Shown: positions 17,204-24,644 of the stretch, piece by piece
How the letters are laid out: every line of letters starts with the position of its first letter
How positions within the stretch are numbered: the stretch's first letter is position 1
Notes under the pieces: model-generated
Database searches by the model: none
What the model was told of the DNA's origin: nothing
What the model saw: only the letters and a program-made list of their open reading frames with translations
Program-made: the position numbers and the translations under genes
DNA from: Clostridiales bacterium
GTDB taxonomy: Bacteria > Bacillota > Clostridia > Saccharofermentanales > Saccharofermentanaceae
DNA: 45,141 nucleotides
Assembly (NCBI GenBank): GCA_017509245.1
Contig: JAFWQC010000038.1
Coordinates: 1-45,141 of the forward strand
Direction: 5' to 3'

Positions 17204-17236
17204 AAAAAAATCCCGGAGTCCGAAAACTCCGGGATT
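17204..17236 (-). terminator. Terminator of the PEP carboxykinase gene
   Basis: On the minus strand a stem AATCCCGGAGT/ACTCCGGGATT with a six-base loop is followed by a run of seven T. It lies 30 bases beyond the pckA stop. Confidence 0.93.
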
Positions 17237-17265
17237 ATAAGTTTAAGTTTAATACTTAAGAAGCA

Positions 17266-18879
17266 TTAGAGCTTAGGACCAGCCTCAACTAATGCCTTAC
17301 CCGCTTCGTTAGTCTCATACTTCTTGAAGTTCTTGATGAATCTGCCTGCGAGATCCTGAGCCTTCTTGTCCCACTCAGCTGCATCAGCATATGTGTCACG
17401 AGGATCGAGGATTTCTGTGGAAACGCCCGGAAGCTCTGTAGGTACTTCGAAATCGAAGTAAGGGATCTTCTTTGTAGGAGCGTTCTTGATAGAACCATCA
17501 AGGATAGCGTCGATGATACCACGTGTATCAGGGATGGAAATTCTCTTGCCTGTGCCGTTCCAACCTGTGTTTACGAGGTAAGCCTTAGCGCCGGACTTCT
17601 CCATCTTCTTTACGAGCTCTTCAGCATACTTTGTAGGGTGGAGCTCAAGGAATGCCTGACCAAAGCAAGCGGAGAATGTAGGTGTAGGCTCTGTGATTCC
17701 ACGCTCTGTACCTGCAAGCTTAGCTGTGAAGCCTGAGAGGAAGTAGTACTTTGTCTGCTCAGGTGTGAGGATGGAAACAGGAGGGAGTACGCCGAATGCG
17801 TCAGCAGAAAGGAAGATTACGTTCTCAGCTGCAGGACCTGCAGAGATCTTGTTAACATTCTTAGCGATCTTCTCGATGTGGTCGATAGGATAGGAAACAC
17901 GTGTGTTCTCTGTAACGGACTTGTCAGCGAAGTCGATCTTGCCCTCAGCGTCTACTGTAACGTTCTCAAGAAGAGCATTTCTCTTGATTGCGTTGTAGAT
18001 GTCAGGCTCGTTCTCCTTAGAGAGGTTGATAACCTTAGCATAGCAGCCGCCCTCGAAATTGAAGACGCCGTTGTCGTCCCAACCGTGCTCGTCGTCACCG
18101 ATGAGGAGTCTCTTAGGATCTGTTGAAAGTGTTGTCTTACCTGTACCGGAAAGACCGAAGAAGATTGCTGTGTGCTTACCTTCCATGTCTGTGTTAGCAG
18201 AGCAGTGCATTGAAGCGATGCCCTTGAGAGGGAGGTAGTAGTTCATCATGGAGAACATACCCTTCTTCATCTCACCGCCGTACCATGTGTTGATGATAAC
18301 CTGCTCACGGGATGTGATGTTGAAAGCAGCGCATGTCTCAGAGTTGAGTCCGAGCTCTGCGAAGTTCTCGATCTTAGCCTTGGAAGCGTTGTAGATAACG
18401 AAGTCAGGCTCGAAAGAAGCGAGTTCCTCGTCAGAAGGAACGATGAACATGTTCTTTACGAAGTGAGCCTGCCAAGCAACCTCAACGATGAAACGGATAG
18501 CCATTCTTGTATCCTTGTTTGCACCGCAGAATGCATCAACTACGAAAAGTCTCTTGTTGGAAAGCTCTTTCTGAGCGATATCCTTAACAACAGCCCATGT
18601 AGCCTCTGTCATAGGATGGTTGTCGTTCTTGTACTCGTCTGTTGTCCACCAAACTGTATCCTTGGAGTTCTCATCCATAACGATGTACTTATCTTTAGGG
18701 GAACGTCCAGTAAAGATACCTGTCATAACGTTAACGGTATCAAGCTCAGTAACCTGGCCTACCTCATAACCTGTGAGACCTTCCTTCGTCTCTTCTTCAA
18801 AGAGAAGCTCATAAGAAGGGTTGTAGACGATCTCGGTTGTACCGGTGATGCCGTACTTTGTCAAATCAATGTTTGCCAT
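17266..18879 (-). CDS. pckA: Phosphoenolpyruvate carboxykinase (ATP)
   Basis: This 537-residue enzyme interconverts oxaloacetate plus ATP with PEP, CO2 and ADP. The P-loop [11 protein letters not shown] is followed by the kinase-2-type GDDEHGW and by [10 protein letters not shown], all typical of the ATP-dependent class. The ATG at 18879 gives the standard family length and N-terminus ([10 protein letters not shown]), preceded by GGAAAGAGG. An in-frame ATG at 18972 would add 31 atypical residues and is rejected. In anaerobic gut bacteria this enzyme often runs in the carboxylating direction toward succinate or C4 acids. It is a single gene with its own terminator. Confidence 0.96.
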   Translation of the reverse strand: MANIDLTKYGITGTTEIVYNPSYELLFEEETKEGLTGYEVGQVTELDTVNVMTGIFTGRSPKDKYIVMDENSKDTVWWTTDEYKNDNHPMTEATWAVVKDIAQKELSNKRLFVVDAFCGANKDTRMAIRFIVEVAWQAHFVKNMFIVPSDEELASFEPDFVIYNASKAKIENFAELGLNSETCAAFNITSREQVIINTWYGGEMKKGMFSMMNYYLPLKGIASMHCSANTDMEGKHTAIFFGLSGTGKTTLSTDPKRLLIGDDEHGWDDNGVFNFEGGCYAKVINLSKENEPDIYNAIKRNALLENVTVDAEGKIDFADKSVTENTRVSYPIDHIEKIAKNVNKISAGPAAENVIFLSADAFGVLPPVSILTPEQTKYYFLSGFTAKLAGTERGITEPTPTFSACFGQAFLELHPTKYAEELVKKMEKSGAKAYLVNTGWNGTGKRISIPDTRGIIDAILDGSIKNAPTKKIPYFDFEVPTELPGVSTEILDPRDTYADAAEWDKKAQDLAGRFIKNFKKYETNEAGKALVEAGPKL

Positions 18880-18915
18880 AATCGGTAACCTCTTTCCTTT
18901 AAATTTAACAAAGTC

Positions 18916-18921
18916 ATTATA
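18916..18921 (-). promoter_or_regulatory. Likely -10 box of pckA
   Basis: TATAAT on the minus strand lies 36 bases before the pckA start codon. No convincing -35 hexamer sits 16-18 bases upstream, so an extended or activator-dependent promoter is possible. Confidence 0.45.
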
Positions 18922-19078
18922 CCCCTTGGCTTTCAAAAAAGTATTTATATATTTTGGGATTTTGGGGGTCAATTTATAGGTTTCTGCCCCGCAGTTGTTA
19001 ATTTTCCTTGACTTAGGGGCAGAATGATTTTCACTTTATTTTTGTTATAATGACTTTATATATTTGTGGGGTGTTTTT

Positions 19079-20059
19079 ATGTCAGGAACAGGCAAAAAAG
19101 TGAATATGAAGAAGGTCATAAAGATCGTTCTGGTCTGCCTGGCGCTATTCCTTGTGCTCAATCTTTTCGGTGCCGCCATAGGAACATCGGCATCGATCAC
19201 GCATCCTAAAGGCCCCACTTATGATGAAGAGATAATTTCGATCAAAGAAAGACTGATTTGGGGCAACTTCGACGATTATGTCAAGGAAGACTATATCGTT
19301 AAGGGAATGGATGAATATGACCTTCACTGCACCAAGGTATCATCATTCAATACTGCCGGAACAGGCCGTTATGTGATCATCAGCCACGGCTACAAGTCCA
19401 ATAAATACGGCGATGTTAAATATTGCGACCCGTATATCAACCTTGGTTTTACGTGCATTATCTACGATCTGCGGGCACACGGCGAGAATGCCAAGGCCAT
19501 CTGCTCCATGGGCGGTTATGAAGCAATAGACTTGAATTGCATCATTGAAGATACATTTTCGAGATATGAAGACGTCGAGATATTGGGCCTTCAGGGTGAA
19601 TCCATGGGCACTTCCGCGACTTTAAATGCCCTGAATTACACTGATAAAGTCGACTTCGTCGTCGCCGACTGCGGATTTGAGAGTCTCAAGTTCATGCTCC
19701 ATGACATGTATAACGACATGCACCTGTATCCGTTCGGATTCTGTGCTGATATCGGATTCAAGATATTTTATAATATAGATACATCGAAAATCAGTGCGAT
19801 AGACGCAATCAGAGGCAAAGATGTGCCGATACTCTTTGTCCATGGCGCTGCCGATGACTGGATCGATGTCGAAAACAGTGAAGACATGTATGCTGTAGCC
19901 CGGGAGTCTTGCTATACGGAATTCTGGCTCGTTCCCGAAGCCGAACATGCTGATTCCAGGCAGATTGCAGGAGAAGAGGCCTATGAGGAACATATCGCAA
20001 ACTTCCTCATCAACGCCGGTGTTATTGAATCTAAGGATGAGGCTTTATTTGCCGCTTAA
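19079..20059 (+). CDS. Membrane-anchored alpha/beta-hydrolase, paralogue 1
   Basis: This 326-residue protein has one N-terminal membrane helix (VIKIVLVCLALFLVLNLFGA) and an extracytoplasmic alpha/beta-hydrolase domain. HGYKS provides the oxyanion region, GESMG has nucleophile Ser175, Asp259 or Asp260 lies in GAADDW, and His290 lies in AEHAD. This architecture is common in Clostridia (BEM46/FrsA-like). The ATG at 19079 is preferred over the in-frame codon at 19064, though its SD is weak. It is closely related in order and motifs to the gene at 22198. It is followed by a small membrane protein after 26 bases. Substrate unknown. Confidence 0.82.
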   Translation: MSGTGKKVNMKKVIKIVLVCLALFLVLNLFGAAIGTSASITHPKGPTYDEEIISIKERLIWGNFDDYVKEDYIVKGMDEYDLHCTKVSSFNTAGTGRYVIISHGYKSNKYGDVKYCDPYINLGFTCIIYDLRAHGENAKAICSMGGYEAIDLNCIIEDTFSRYEDVEILGLQGESMGTSATLNALNYTDKVDFVVADCGFESLKFMLHDMYNDMHLYPFGFCADIGFKIFYNIDTSKISAIDAIRGKDVPILFVHGAADDWIDVENSEDMYAVARESCYTEFWLVPEAEHADSRQIAGEEAYEEHIANFLINAGVIESKDEALFAA

Positions 20060-20085
20060 CAAATCTCGAAAAGGAGGCTGATACT

Positions 20086-20496
20086 ATGACCAGATGGCAG
20101 TTTTTCAAGTCAGACGAGGCTCGCGGAATGCGGACTAACCTAATTGCAAGTTCAGGTTGCTGCTTTGCACTTGCAGTTTTCTCACTGGTCGCTAACGTGA
20201 TCAAGGCACAGGAACCCTTATCACTTATTGATGTTGGATTTATGGTAATCATCGGTCTTCTGATATTATTCCTGCAGAGCAGGGCCGCAGCCGTAATCCT
20301 TGCCATTTATGCAGGCTTTAATATCTATGCTTTTTGGGACATGAACGGTAAACCCGAATATGGCAGCTTTATCGTTGTGATCGTCGCAGTTTACGCGCTC
20401 ATTTACACTTTCCGTTTCCAGAAGGCATGGAAAGAGAAGAAGAATGCTCAAAAAGAGGCTTCAAAAGAAGCAACTGAGCCGGTCGAAGAGCCATAA
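20086..20496 (+). CDS. Small multi-pass membrane protein of unknown function
   Basis: This 136-residue protein has about four hydrophobic segments: 19-40, 46-62, 66-85 and 95-110. A highly charged Lys/Glu tail (KEKKNAQKEASKEATEPVEEP-like) ends it. A strong SD, AAAGGAGG, precedes the ATG. It follows the hydrolase closely and is probably co-transcribed with it. The tRNA promoter begins right at its stop codon. I do not recognise the family. Confidence 0.75.
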   Translation: MTRWQFFKSDEARGMRTNLIASSGCCFALAVFSLVANVIKAQEPLSLIDVGFMVIIGLLILFLQSRAAAVILAIYAGFNIYAFWDMNGKPEYGSFIVVIVAVYALIYTFRFQKAWKEKKNAQKEASKEATEPVEEP

Positions 20497-20497
20497 A

Positions 20498-20526
20498 TTG
20501 ACAAAGAAAATGCGCTTTAATATAAT
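20498..20526 (+). promoter_or_regulatory. Perfect consensus promoter of tRNA-Leu
   Basis: TTGACA (20498-20503), a 17-base spacer and TATAAT (20521-20526) match the vegetative consensus at every position. The -35 box starts two bases after the preceding stop codon. The mature tRNA starts 14 bases downstream of the -10. Confidence 0.93.
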
Positions 20527-20539
20527 TACTAGCGCACGA

Positions 20540-20624
20540 GGGGTTGTGGCGGAATGGCAGACGCAGCAGACTCAAAATCTGCCGACCATAAATCGTGTGG
20601 GTTCAAGTCCCACCAGCCCCACCA
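20540..20624 (+). tRNA. tRNA-Leu (anticodon CAA)
   Basis: This 85-nt tRNA has acceptor arms GGGGTTG/CAGCCCC, anticodon stem GCAGA/TCTGC with loop CTCAAAA (anticodon CAA, reads UUG), a long variable arm typical of leucine, T-loop TTCAAGT, discriminator A and an encoded CCA end. All stems pair, allowing G-T. Confidence 0.97.
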
Positions 20625-20703
20625 CGAGAAAAAATAGAGCATCCGTACTACGAACAGTATTTGCTGTCGCAAATAACTAGTACGGATGCTCTATTTTTTC
20701 TCG
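20625..20703 (+). terminator. 26-bp perfect inverted repeat after tRNA-Leu
   Basis: The arms 20625-20650 and 20678-20703 are perfect reverse complements over 26 bases, with a 27-base loop. The right arm contains a run of six T. The repeat begins at the first base after CCA, so the transcript folds directly beyond the mature tRNA end. It should act as a strong terminator and may guide 3' processing. Confidence 0.88.
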
Positions 20704-20783
20704 GGTGCCCCATAACGCAAATAACTAGTAGAGATGCCCTATTACTTACTCGGGGTCCCCATAGCTGTCGCAAATAACTAGTA
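20668..20783 (+). repeat. Three direct repeats CGCAAATAACTAGTA after the tRNA
   Basis: Exact 15-base copies start at 20668, 20716 and 20769, with related downstream sequence (GATGCTCTATT or GATGCCCTATT, then CTCGGG and CCCCATA). The units are about 48-53 bases and degrade with distance. They look like partial duplications of the tRNA terminator region. There is no CRISPR spacing or leader. Confidence 0.75.
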
Positions 20784-20793
20784 GACGAACCTA

Positions 20794-20822
20794 TTTACAT
20801 TAATTTGCAAAAATTCTATAAT
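20794..20822 (+). promoter_or_regulatory. Promoter of the putative antitoxin RNA
   Basis: TTTACA (20794-20799), 17 bases, then TATAAT (20817-20822). It points toward the 3' end of the small toxin gene on the opposite strand and has no open reading frame downstream, which fits a small antisense RNA. Confidence 0.6.
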
Positions 20823-20828
20823 TTAAAT

Positions 20829-20912
20829 AAATAGGTAATACCCACAGACGGTTACCTCAAAAAGTACTAACTAAAGTAGTCGAATCATTGGTAGTGGACG
20901 GCTACTTTTTTA
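20829..20912 (+). ncRNA. Putative type I antitoxin RNA
   Basis: A transcript from the promoter at 20794-20822 would run about 84 nt to a terminator at 20873-20912 (AAAGTAG/CTACTTT stem, then a T run). It is complementary to the toxin mRNA 3' untranslated region and last codon. It also includes GACGGTTACCTC (20847-20858). The layout is like txpA/RatA pairs, where the antisense RNA covers the toxin 3' end. The boundaries are inferred. Confidence 0.5.
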
Positions 20913-20985
20913 TATACTCAATGATTAGGTCTATAATAATTGCTATTACTGTGAAGATCACAATAAGAATCTCATAGTCTGTCAT
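20902..20985 (-). CDS. 27-residue hydrophobic peptide, putative type I toxin (holin-like)
   Basis: The peptide begins MTDYEILIVIF and ends IIEYIKK. It is a single hydrophobic helix with an acidic start and a basic end, as in TxpA/BsrG and holin-like toxin families that insert in the inner membrane. A very strong SD (GAGGAGGTGG) precedes the ATG at 20985. Upstream ACCTCC and a CCACCCTC segment can pair with this SD. A 12-bp inverted repeat (20847-20858 and 21014-21025) links the mRNA ends. It is convergent with a putative small RNA. The identity rests on architecture rather than on close sequence recognition. Confidence 0.65.
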   Translation of the reverse strand: MTDYEILIVIFTVIAIIIDLIIEYIKK

Positions 20986-21165
20986 TGGCACCACCTCCTC
21001 TCAAAAGAGGGTGGAGGTAACCGTCTTAAGTCAGTGGATATCACCCGGAATCATTCTAATATTGAATAATGCTTAACTCCATAGGGTTGAATAAAAATGT
21101 CCTAAAAACGGGATTTTTTATTTTTCCGAATTGTATTATTTCATTTGAATCATTTATCTAGATGT

Positions 21166-21189
21166 TATAATCTTCCAAGAATGTCTTGG
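21166..21189 (+). promoter_or_regulatory. -10 box and leader hairpin of the L,D-transpeptidase gene
   Basis: TATAAT at 21166-21171 has TTTGAA 16 bases upstream (21144-21149). Immediately downstream, CCAAGA (21175-21180) and TCTTGG (21184-21189) form a 6-bp hairpin with a three-base loop whose right arm includes the start of the SD (TTGGAGG). Translation may therefore be damped. Confidence 0.45.
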
Positions 21190-21199
21190 AGGTTTTCGG

Positions 21200-22096
21200 A
21201 TGAGATCAAAGAAGTTAGTTGCATTAATCCTGACCGGGGCGCTTGCTCTCGGCCTATGCGCTTGTAATGACAGTGTTTCCACAGAGACAACAAGTGAAGA
21301 AACGGAGACATCTGAAATGGTTATCGTTACCACAACTACAACTGATCCGTTTTTTTCGACCGAAACTACTGTTATGACCGAGACTTCCGAGACAACCACA
21401 TTTACAGTTGAAACCGTTGAGACTACTACCGTTGCGACGACTACAGCAGAAGTTACGACTACTGCTGACTGGATGGCGGAATTCCCTGATTCTCCGTCGT
21501 GGGTCAAGGATCTGCCTCAGTCAAGAAGTGCCAGTCAGCTCTTTATTGTTGCTGTCCTTGAAGGTTCTAATGCTGACATAACAATGCATCAGAAGGATTC
21601 TCAAGGGAACTGGAAGCAGATAATGATGACCAAGGGTTATATCGGTTTAAACGGTCTTGGAAAGACCAAGGAAGGCGATAAGAAAACGCCGGTAGGAACG
21701 TTTGGTTTTAATGCGGCCTTCGGCATCGCTGATGACCCCGGATGTGCAATCCCTTATCACAAGGTAACAGATAATGATTACTGGTCCGGCGATACACGCA
21801 CAGGTTACAGATATAACGAGATGGTCGACATTAATGATTATCCCGACCTTAATAAGAGTGCCAGCGAGCACCTGATCGATTATACAAAGGCTTACCAGTA
21901 TTGTCTTAACATCAACTACAATGAGGAGTGTATTGTAAATGCCGGTTCTGCGATTTTTCTTCACTGTATCGGCAATAATGATTACACGATGGGCTGCGTC
22001 TCGATTCCTCAGGTAGACATGATCTATGTTATGCAGCATGTTGATCCTGACTGCCTTGTTATCATTGATTCTTACATGATGCTCTGCCCGGACTGA
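21200..22096 (+). CDS. Lipoprotein L,D-transpeptidase (YkuD domain)
   Basis: This 298-residue protein has a lipoprotein signal with lipobox LCAC (Cys22). A Thr/Glu/Ser-rich linker (about 24-92) follows, then a YkuD catalytic domain. The domain shows GDKKTPVGTF, and the active-site segment FLHCIGNNDYTMGCVSIP with His255 and Cys266. YkuD enzymes form 3-3 peptidoglycan cross-links or attach proteins to the wall outside the membrane. GGAGG precedes the ATG. The Thr-rich linker produces a false open frame on the opposite strand. A hydrolase gene follows after about 100 bases. Confidence 0.87.
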   Translation: MRSKKLVALILTGALALGLCACNDSVSTETTSEETETSEMVIVTTTTTDPFFSTETTVMTETSETTTFTVETVETTTVATTTAEVTTTADWMAEFPDSPSWVKDLPQSRSASQLFIVAVLEGSNADITMHQKDSQGNWKQIMMTKGYIGLNGLGKTKEGDKKTPVGTFGFNAAFGIADDPGCAIPYHKVTDNDYWSGDTRTGYRYNEMVDINDYPDLNKSASEHLIDYTKAYQYCLNINYNEECIVNAGSAIFLHCIGNNDYTMGCVSIPQVDMIYVMQHVDPDCLVIIDSYMMLCPD

Positions 22097-22197
22097 TTTT
22101 CGGGCACGGGAGATCGGAAAACGCTTTGTTTCTTTATTGAAGAAGGCACCGGTCTTTTGTAAGATTAAACATATCCGCTTGGCTTGGAGCAGTGAGT

Positions 22198-23118
22198 ATG
22201 GTCTGGATAATTGTTGTATCTGTGTTCGTTTTCATAACCCTTTTAGGGCTCGTCATTTTCTCATGGCGTAATGCAAAACGCTCGATAAAACCAACTGTAA
22301 TTACCACCGAAAGAGAGATCGAATGGAACAGGAAGAAGGGTCTCTGGCTTGATTTTGATTCCTATGACCGTACAGATTATGAGATCGAAGGCAAGGACGG
22401 CTATATCCTTCATGCTATGTGCGTTTCCACTGAAAAAACGCGCGGTACAGGCAGGTATGTGATCATATGCCACGGCCATACTTCAAGCAGATTCGGCTCG
22501 GTCAAATATGCTAATTCCTATATCAAGCTTGGCTTTACATGTATCCTGTACGATGCAAGATGCCATGGTTCTAACGCGCCTGATATTTGTACACTCGGAA
22601 ATATTGAGTCGTATGACCTTGCAAAAGTGATCGAGGATACAAAGACCAGATTCAATGATGTTCGTGTTCTGGGTCTGCACGGCGAATCGATGGGAAGTTC
22701 AACTATTCTGATCGAGACATCATTAGAGCCGCCTGTTGATTTTATAGTCGCTGACTGCGGTTTTACCAGTTGCTTTGATGTTATTCATGAAGGCTACGGC
22801 AATATTCATCTTGGCTTTCTTGCACATCCGGTCAATCTCGCAGGCAAGATCTTGTATAAAGTCGATCTTAAGAAAACATCTGCGATCAAAGCTCTTGAGA
22901 ATAATCATTATCCTGTGCTTTTCATCCATGGCGCAGGAGACACATTCATTAAGCCGCACCACAGTCAGAAGATGTATGAAGTTGCCGGAAAGAACGGCGC
23001 CCATTGTGAACTTGTGCTGGTTGACGGTGCAGGACATGCTTCCTGCAGACTGGTTGCGGGTTTTGATGCTTATACCGGTTATATCAGTAAATTTCTTAAT
23101 GATATAGGTATTTTGTAA
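22198..23118 (+). CDS. Membrane-anchored alpha/beta-hydrolase, paralogue 2
   Basis: This 306-residue protein has an N-terminal membrane helix (about residues 2-22) and a hydrolase domain. The oxyanion region is HGHTS, the elbow GESMG (Ser164), the acid Asp248 (GAGDTF) and the base His280 (GAGHAS). Long shared motifs with the gene at 19079, such as GTGRYVII, LGFTCI and VADCGF, show the two are paralogues. The ATG at 22198 has GGAG eight bases upstream; a GTG at 22192 is also in frame. Substrate is unknown; location on the membrane suggests lipid, ester or envelope substrates. Confidence 0.83.
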   Translation: MVWIIVVSVFVFITLLGLVIFSWRNAKRSIKPTVITTEREIEWNRKKGLWLDFDSYDRTDYEIEGKDGYILHAMCVSTEKTRGTGRYVIICHGHTSSRFGSVKYANSYIKLGFTCILYDARCHGSNAPDICTLGNIESYDLAKVIEDTKTRFNDVRVLGLHGESMGSSTILIETSLEPPVDFIVADCGFTSCFDVIHEGYGNIHLGFLAHPVNLAGKILYKVDLKKTSAIKALENNHYPVLFIHGAGDTFIKPHHSQKMYEVAGKNGAHCELVLVDGAGHASCRLVAGFDAYTGYISKFLNDIGIL

Positions 23119-23256
23119 GTGCGGTTTTCGGGCGCGCCGGATTATAACATTCGCATATTTTTGCAATTTGTGCACGAAAACGTGTAAATCATTCCAAATT
23201 CGAGATTTATTTTTTGTTTTATTGTATCTTCATACCTGAGGAAAGGAGTGCCAAAG

Positions 23257-23697
23257 GTGAAAATCAAGCTATTGCTGGATCCTAACGACCCTATCAGAGC
23301 AGATCTGCTTAAATCAGGAATAGAAGATGATCCTGAATCCGAATACATTTTGATCCGCAAAGGCGTGGGGGTTAATTACATTGCGGGTAAAAGGGAAGAC
23401 CAGCAGTTTTACCTTGATATTAGCGATGTCTGTTTTATCGAAAGCATGGGGCATGACATCCTGATCCACACATCTGACGGCACATATAACTCCGGGGATA
23501 GACTTAAAGCGTTAGAACAGGTCTTGCCGGCAGACCGGTTCTTGCGCGTAAGCAGTTCGGCGATCGTCAATCTGAAAATGATAAGACGCATCGAATCAAC
23601 CCTGATGCAGAAATTCATTCTTCACATGTCAAACGGTTCTAAAGTCGACGTTACAAGAAGCTACTACTACATTTTCAGAGAAAGAATAGGGATATAA
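23257..23697 (+). CDS. LytTR-domain DNA-binding regulator
   Basis: This 146-residue protein consists of a short N-terminal region and a LytTR domain (about 45-146), with DISDVCFIESMGHDILIHT, RFLRVSSSAIVNLKMI and a C-terminal VTRSYYYIFRERI. LytTR proteins bind direct repeats through beta-strands. The GTG at 23257 has AAAGGAG at good spacing; a GTG at 23248 overlaps the SD. No receiver domain or histidine kinase is present. The next gene encodes a membrane protein 13 bases downstream, an arrangement resembling LytTR/inhibitor membrane pairs. Confidence 0.85.
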   Translation: MKIKLLLDPNDPIRADLLKSGIEDDPESEYILIRKGVGVNYIAGKREDQQFYLDISDVCFIESMGHDILIHTSDGTYNSGDRLKALEQVLPADRFLRVSSSAIVNLKMIRRIESTLMQKFILHMSNGSKVDVTRSYYYIFRERIGI

Positions 23698-23710
23698 GAA
23701 GGAGATTACT

Positions 23711-24418
23711 ATGTTTGGTTTTTCAGTTGGATTGATAGCGTTGATCGTTCCGGCAATTGCCATCATCACAGTCGCGGCTTTTTTCATCTACAAGAAATTT
23801 TACGATAAGCATACTAATAAGGTTTTTGAGGAAGGCTCGAAAAAGTCCCGCAAATGGATCGCTCCCTGGGGCTTTACACTTATTGTGTTAGGCGCGCAGC
23901 TTATCCTTGTCGCAGGTATCATTTACCCGCTTTCAATGTTAATGGTTAAGAACGAGTCCCGTGTTGACTTTTATGGTCCGGGCGAAGGTTTTCCTATTGT
24001 TTTTGACTCTAACTATGATCATGAATATCATCCTGACGAGATCGGTTATATGCTTATCAACAAAGGTTCTGCGGATGGAGTAGACTGCAAGTTGTATAAG
24101 ATAGAGAACGATGACGGATCTTTGGATTATTATATTTCCGGCATTATCACCGGCTGGAACGGCGACCATAATTACGAGTTGTATTTTGAGGACGGATCTG
24201 GCAGGAACTTTAATATGGCTACCTATATGCCTGAGTATAATGATTCGGATCCATACTATTTCTATTTGATCGTTTCCGTTGAAGAATATAATCCCGGATA
24301 CTTTAATATTGCCATCACTAATTCAACTTACGACGATCCGGCTCCAACCGGTGATCCTGATGCTTACAGTAAAACTTATGGGCTTAAGATCATTACGGAG
24401 CTTACCCTGGAATTCTAA
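23711..24418 (+). CDS. Two-helix membrane protein with extracytoplasmic domain, partner of LytTR gene
   Basis: This 235-residue protein has two transmembrane helices (about 6-26 and 54-78) separated by a basic loop. An acidic, Tyr/Asp-rich domain of about 155 residues follows, predicted outside the cell. AGAAGGAG precedes the ATG. Tight linkage to the LytTR gene suggests it controls, or is controlled by, that regulator. The C-terminal domain is not one I recognise. Confidence 0.75.
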   Translation: MFGFSVGLIALIVPAIAIITVAAFFIYKKFYDKHTNKVFEEGSKKSRKWIAPWGFTLIVLGAQLILVAGIIYPLSMLMVKNESRVDFYGPGEGFPIVFDSNYDHEYHPDEIGYMLINKGSADGVDCKLYKIENDDGSLDYYISGIITGWNGDHNYELYFEDGSGRNFNMATYMPEYNDSDPYYFYLIVSVEEYNPGYFNIAITNSTYDDPAPTGDPDAYSKTYGLKIITELTLEF

Positions 24419-24425
24419 TTAATAG

Positions 24426-24462
24426 ATCCCAAATTGGTTTTTTAGATCACTTTGGGATTTTT
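24426..24462 (+). terminator. Terminator after the LytTR pair
   Basis: Arms ATCCCAAA and TTTGGGAT (8 bp) surround a 17-base loop and are followed by a T-rich run. It isolates the regulator pair from the pyr operon. Confidence 0.75.
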
Positions 24463-24483
24463 ATCATTGCCGCATAATCCTTG

Positions 24484-24512
24484 TTGCATTTCCTTCTTAA
24501 GAAGAATAGAAT
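24484..24512 (+). promoter_or_regulatory. Promoter of the pyr operon
   Basis: TTGCAT (24484-24489), 17 bases, TAGAAT (24507-24512). It would start transcription near 24519, giving a leader of about 125 nt before pyrR. Confidence 0.65.
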
Positions 24513-24530
24513 TCTATCAGCAAAACTTTA

Positions 24531-24644
24531 AACGGTCCGGCGAGGCCGTAAGTGGCTGTTAATATAACTTGTATTTACGGATTCCTTCTCTAGCCGGACG
24601 GGTGGCGCATAGCCACACATGTAGCTTTAGGAAGGAGTTTTTTT
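24531..24644 (+). promoter_or_regulatory. PyrR-dependent attenuator leader
   Basis: The segment TCCGGCGAGGC (24536-24546) fits the PyrR binding-loop consensus UCCNGNGAGGY and is closed by ACGG/CCGT. GTCCGGC (24535-24541) can instead pair with GCCGGAC (24593-24599), an antiterminator. The competing terminator has TCCTTC (24583-24588) and adjacent CTA pairing with TAG-GAAGGA near 24628-24636, followed by seven T. PyrR with UMP should hold the binding loop, free the terminator and switch the operon off. The terminator stem also contains the pyrR SD. Confidence 0.8.

Noticed and set aside
20668..20783. CRISPR-like spaced repeats
   Set aside because: Only three 15-base copies with related rather than unique spacers, no leader and no cas genes.
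20540..20783. tRNA-Leu as a phage or island attachment site
   Set aside because: No repeat of the tRNA 3' end was found downstream and no integrase is present in the window.
21154..21507. Val/Ser/Thr-rich open frame on the minus strand
   Set aside because: It is the antisense of the Thr-rich linker of the L,D-transpeptidase lipoprotein and follows from its repetitive codons.
22097..22191. Terminator between the L,D-transpeptidase and hydrolase genes
   Set aside because: Only short, poorly matched arms near 22098-22125 and no T run directly after them.
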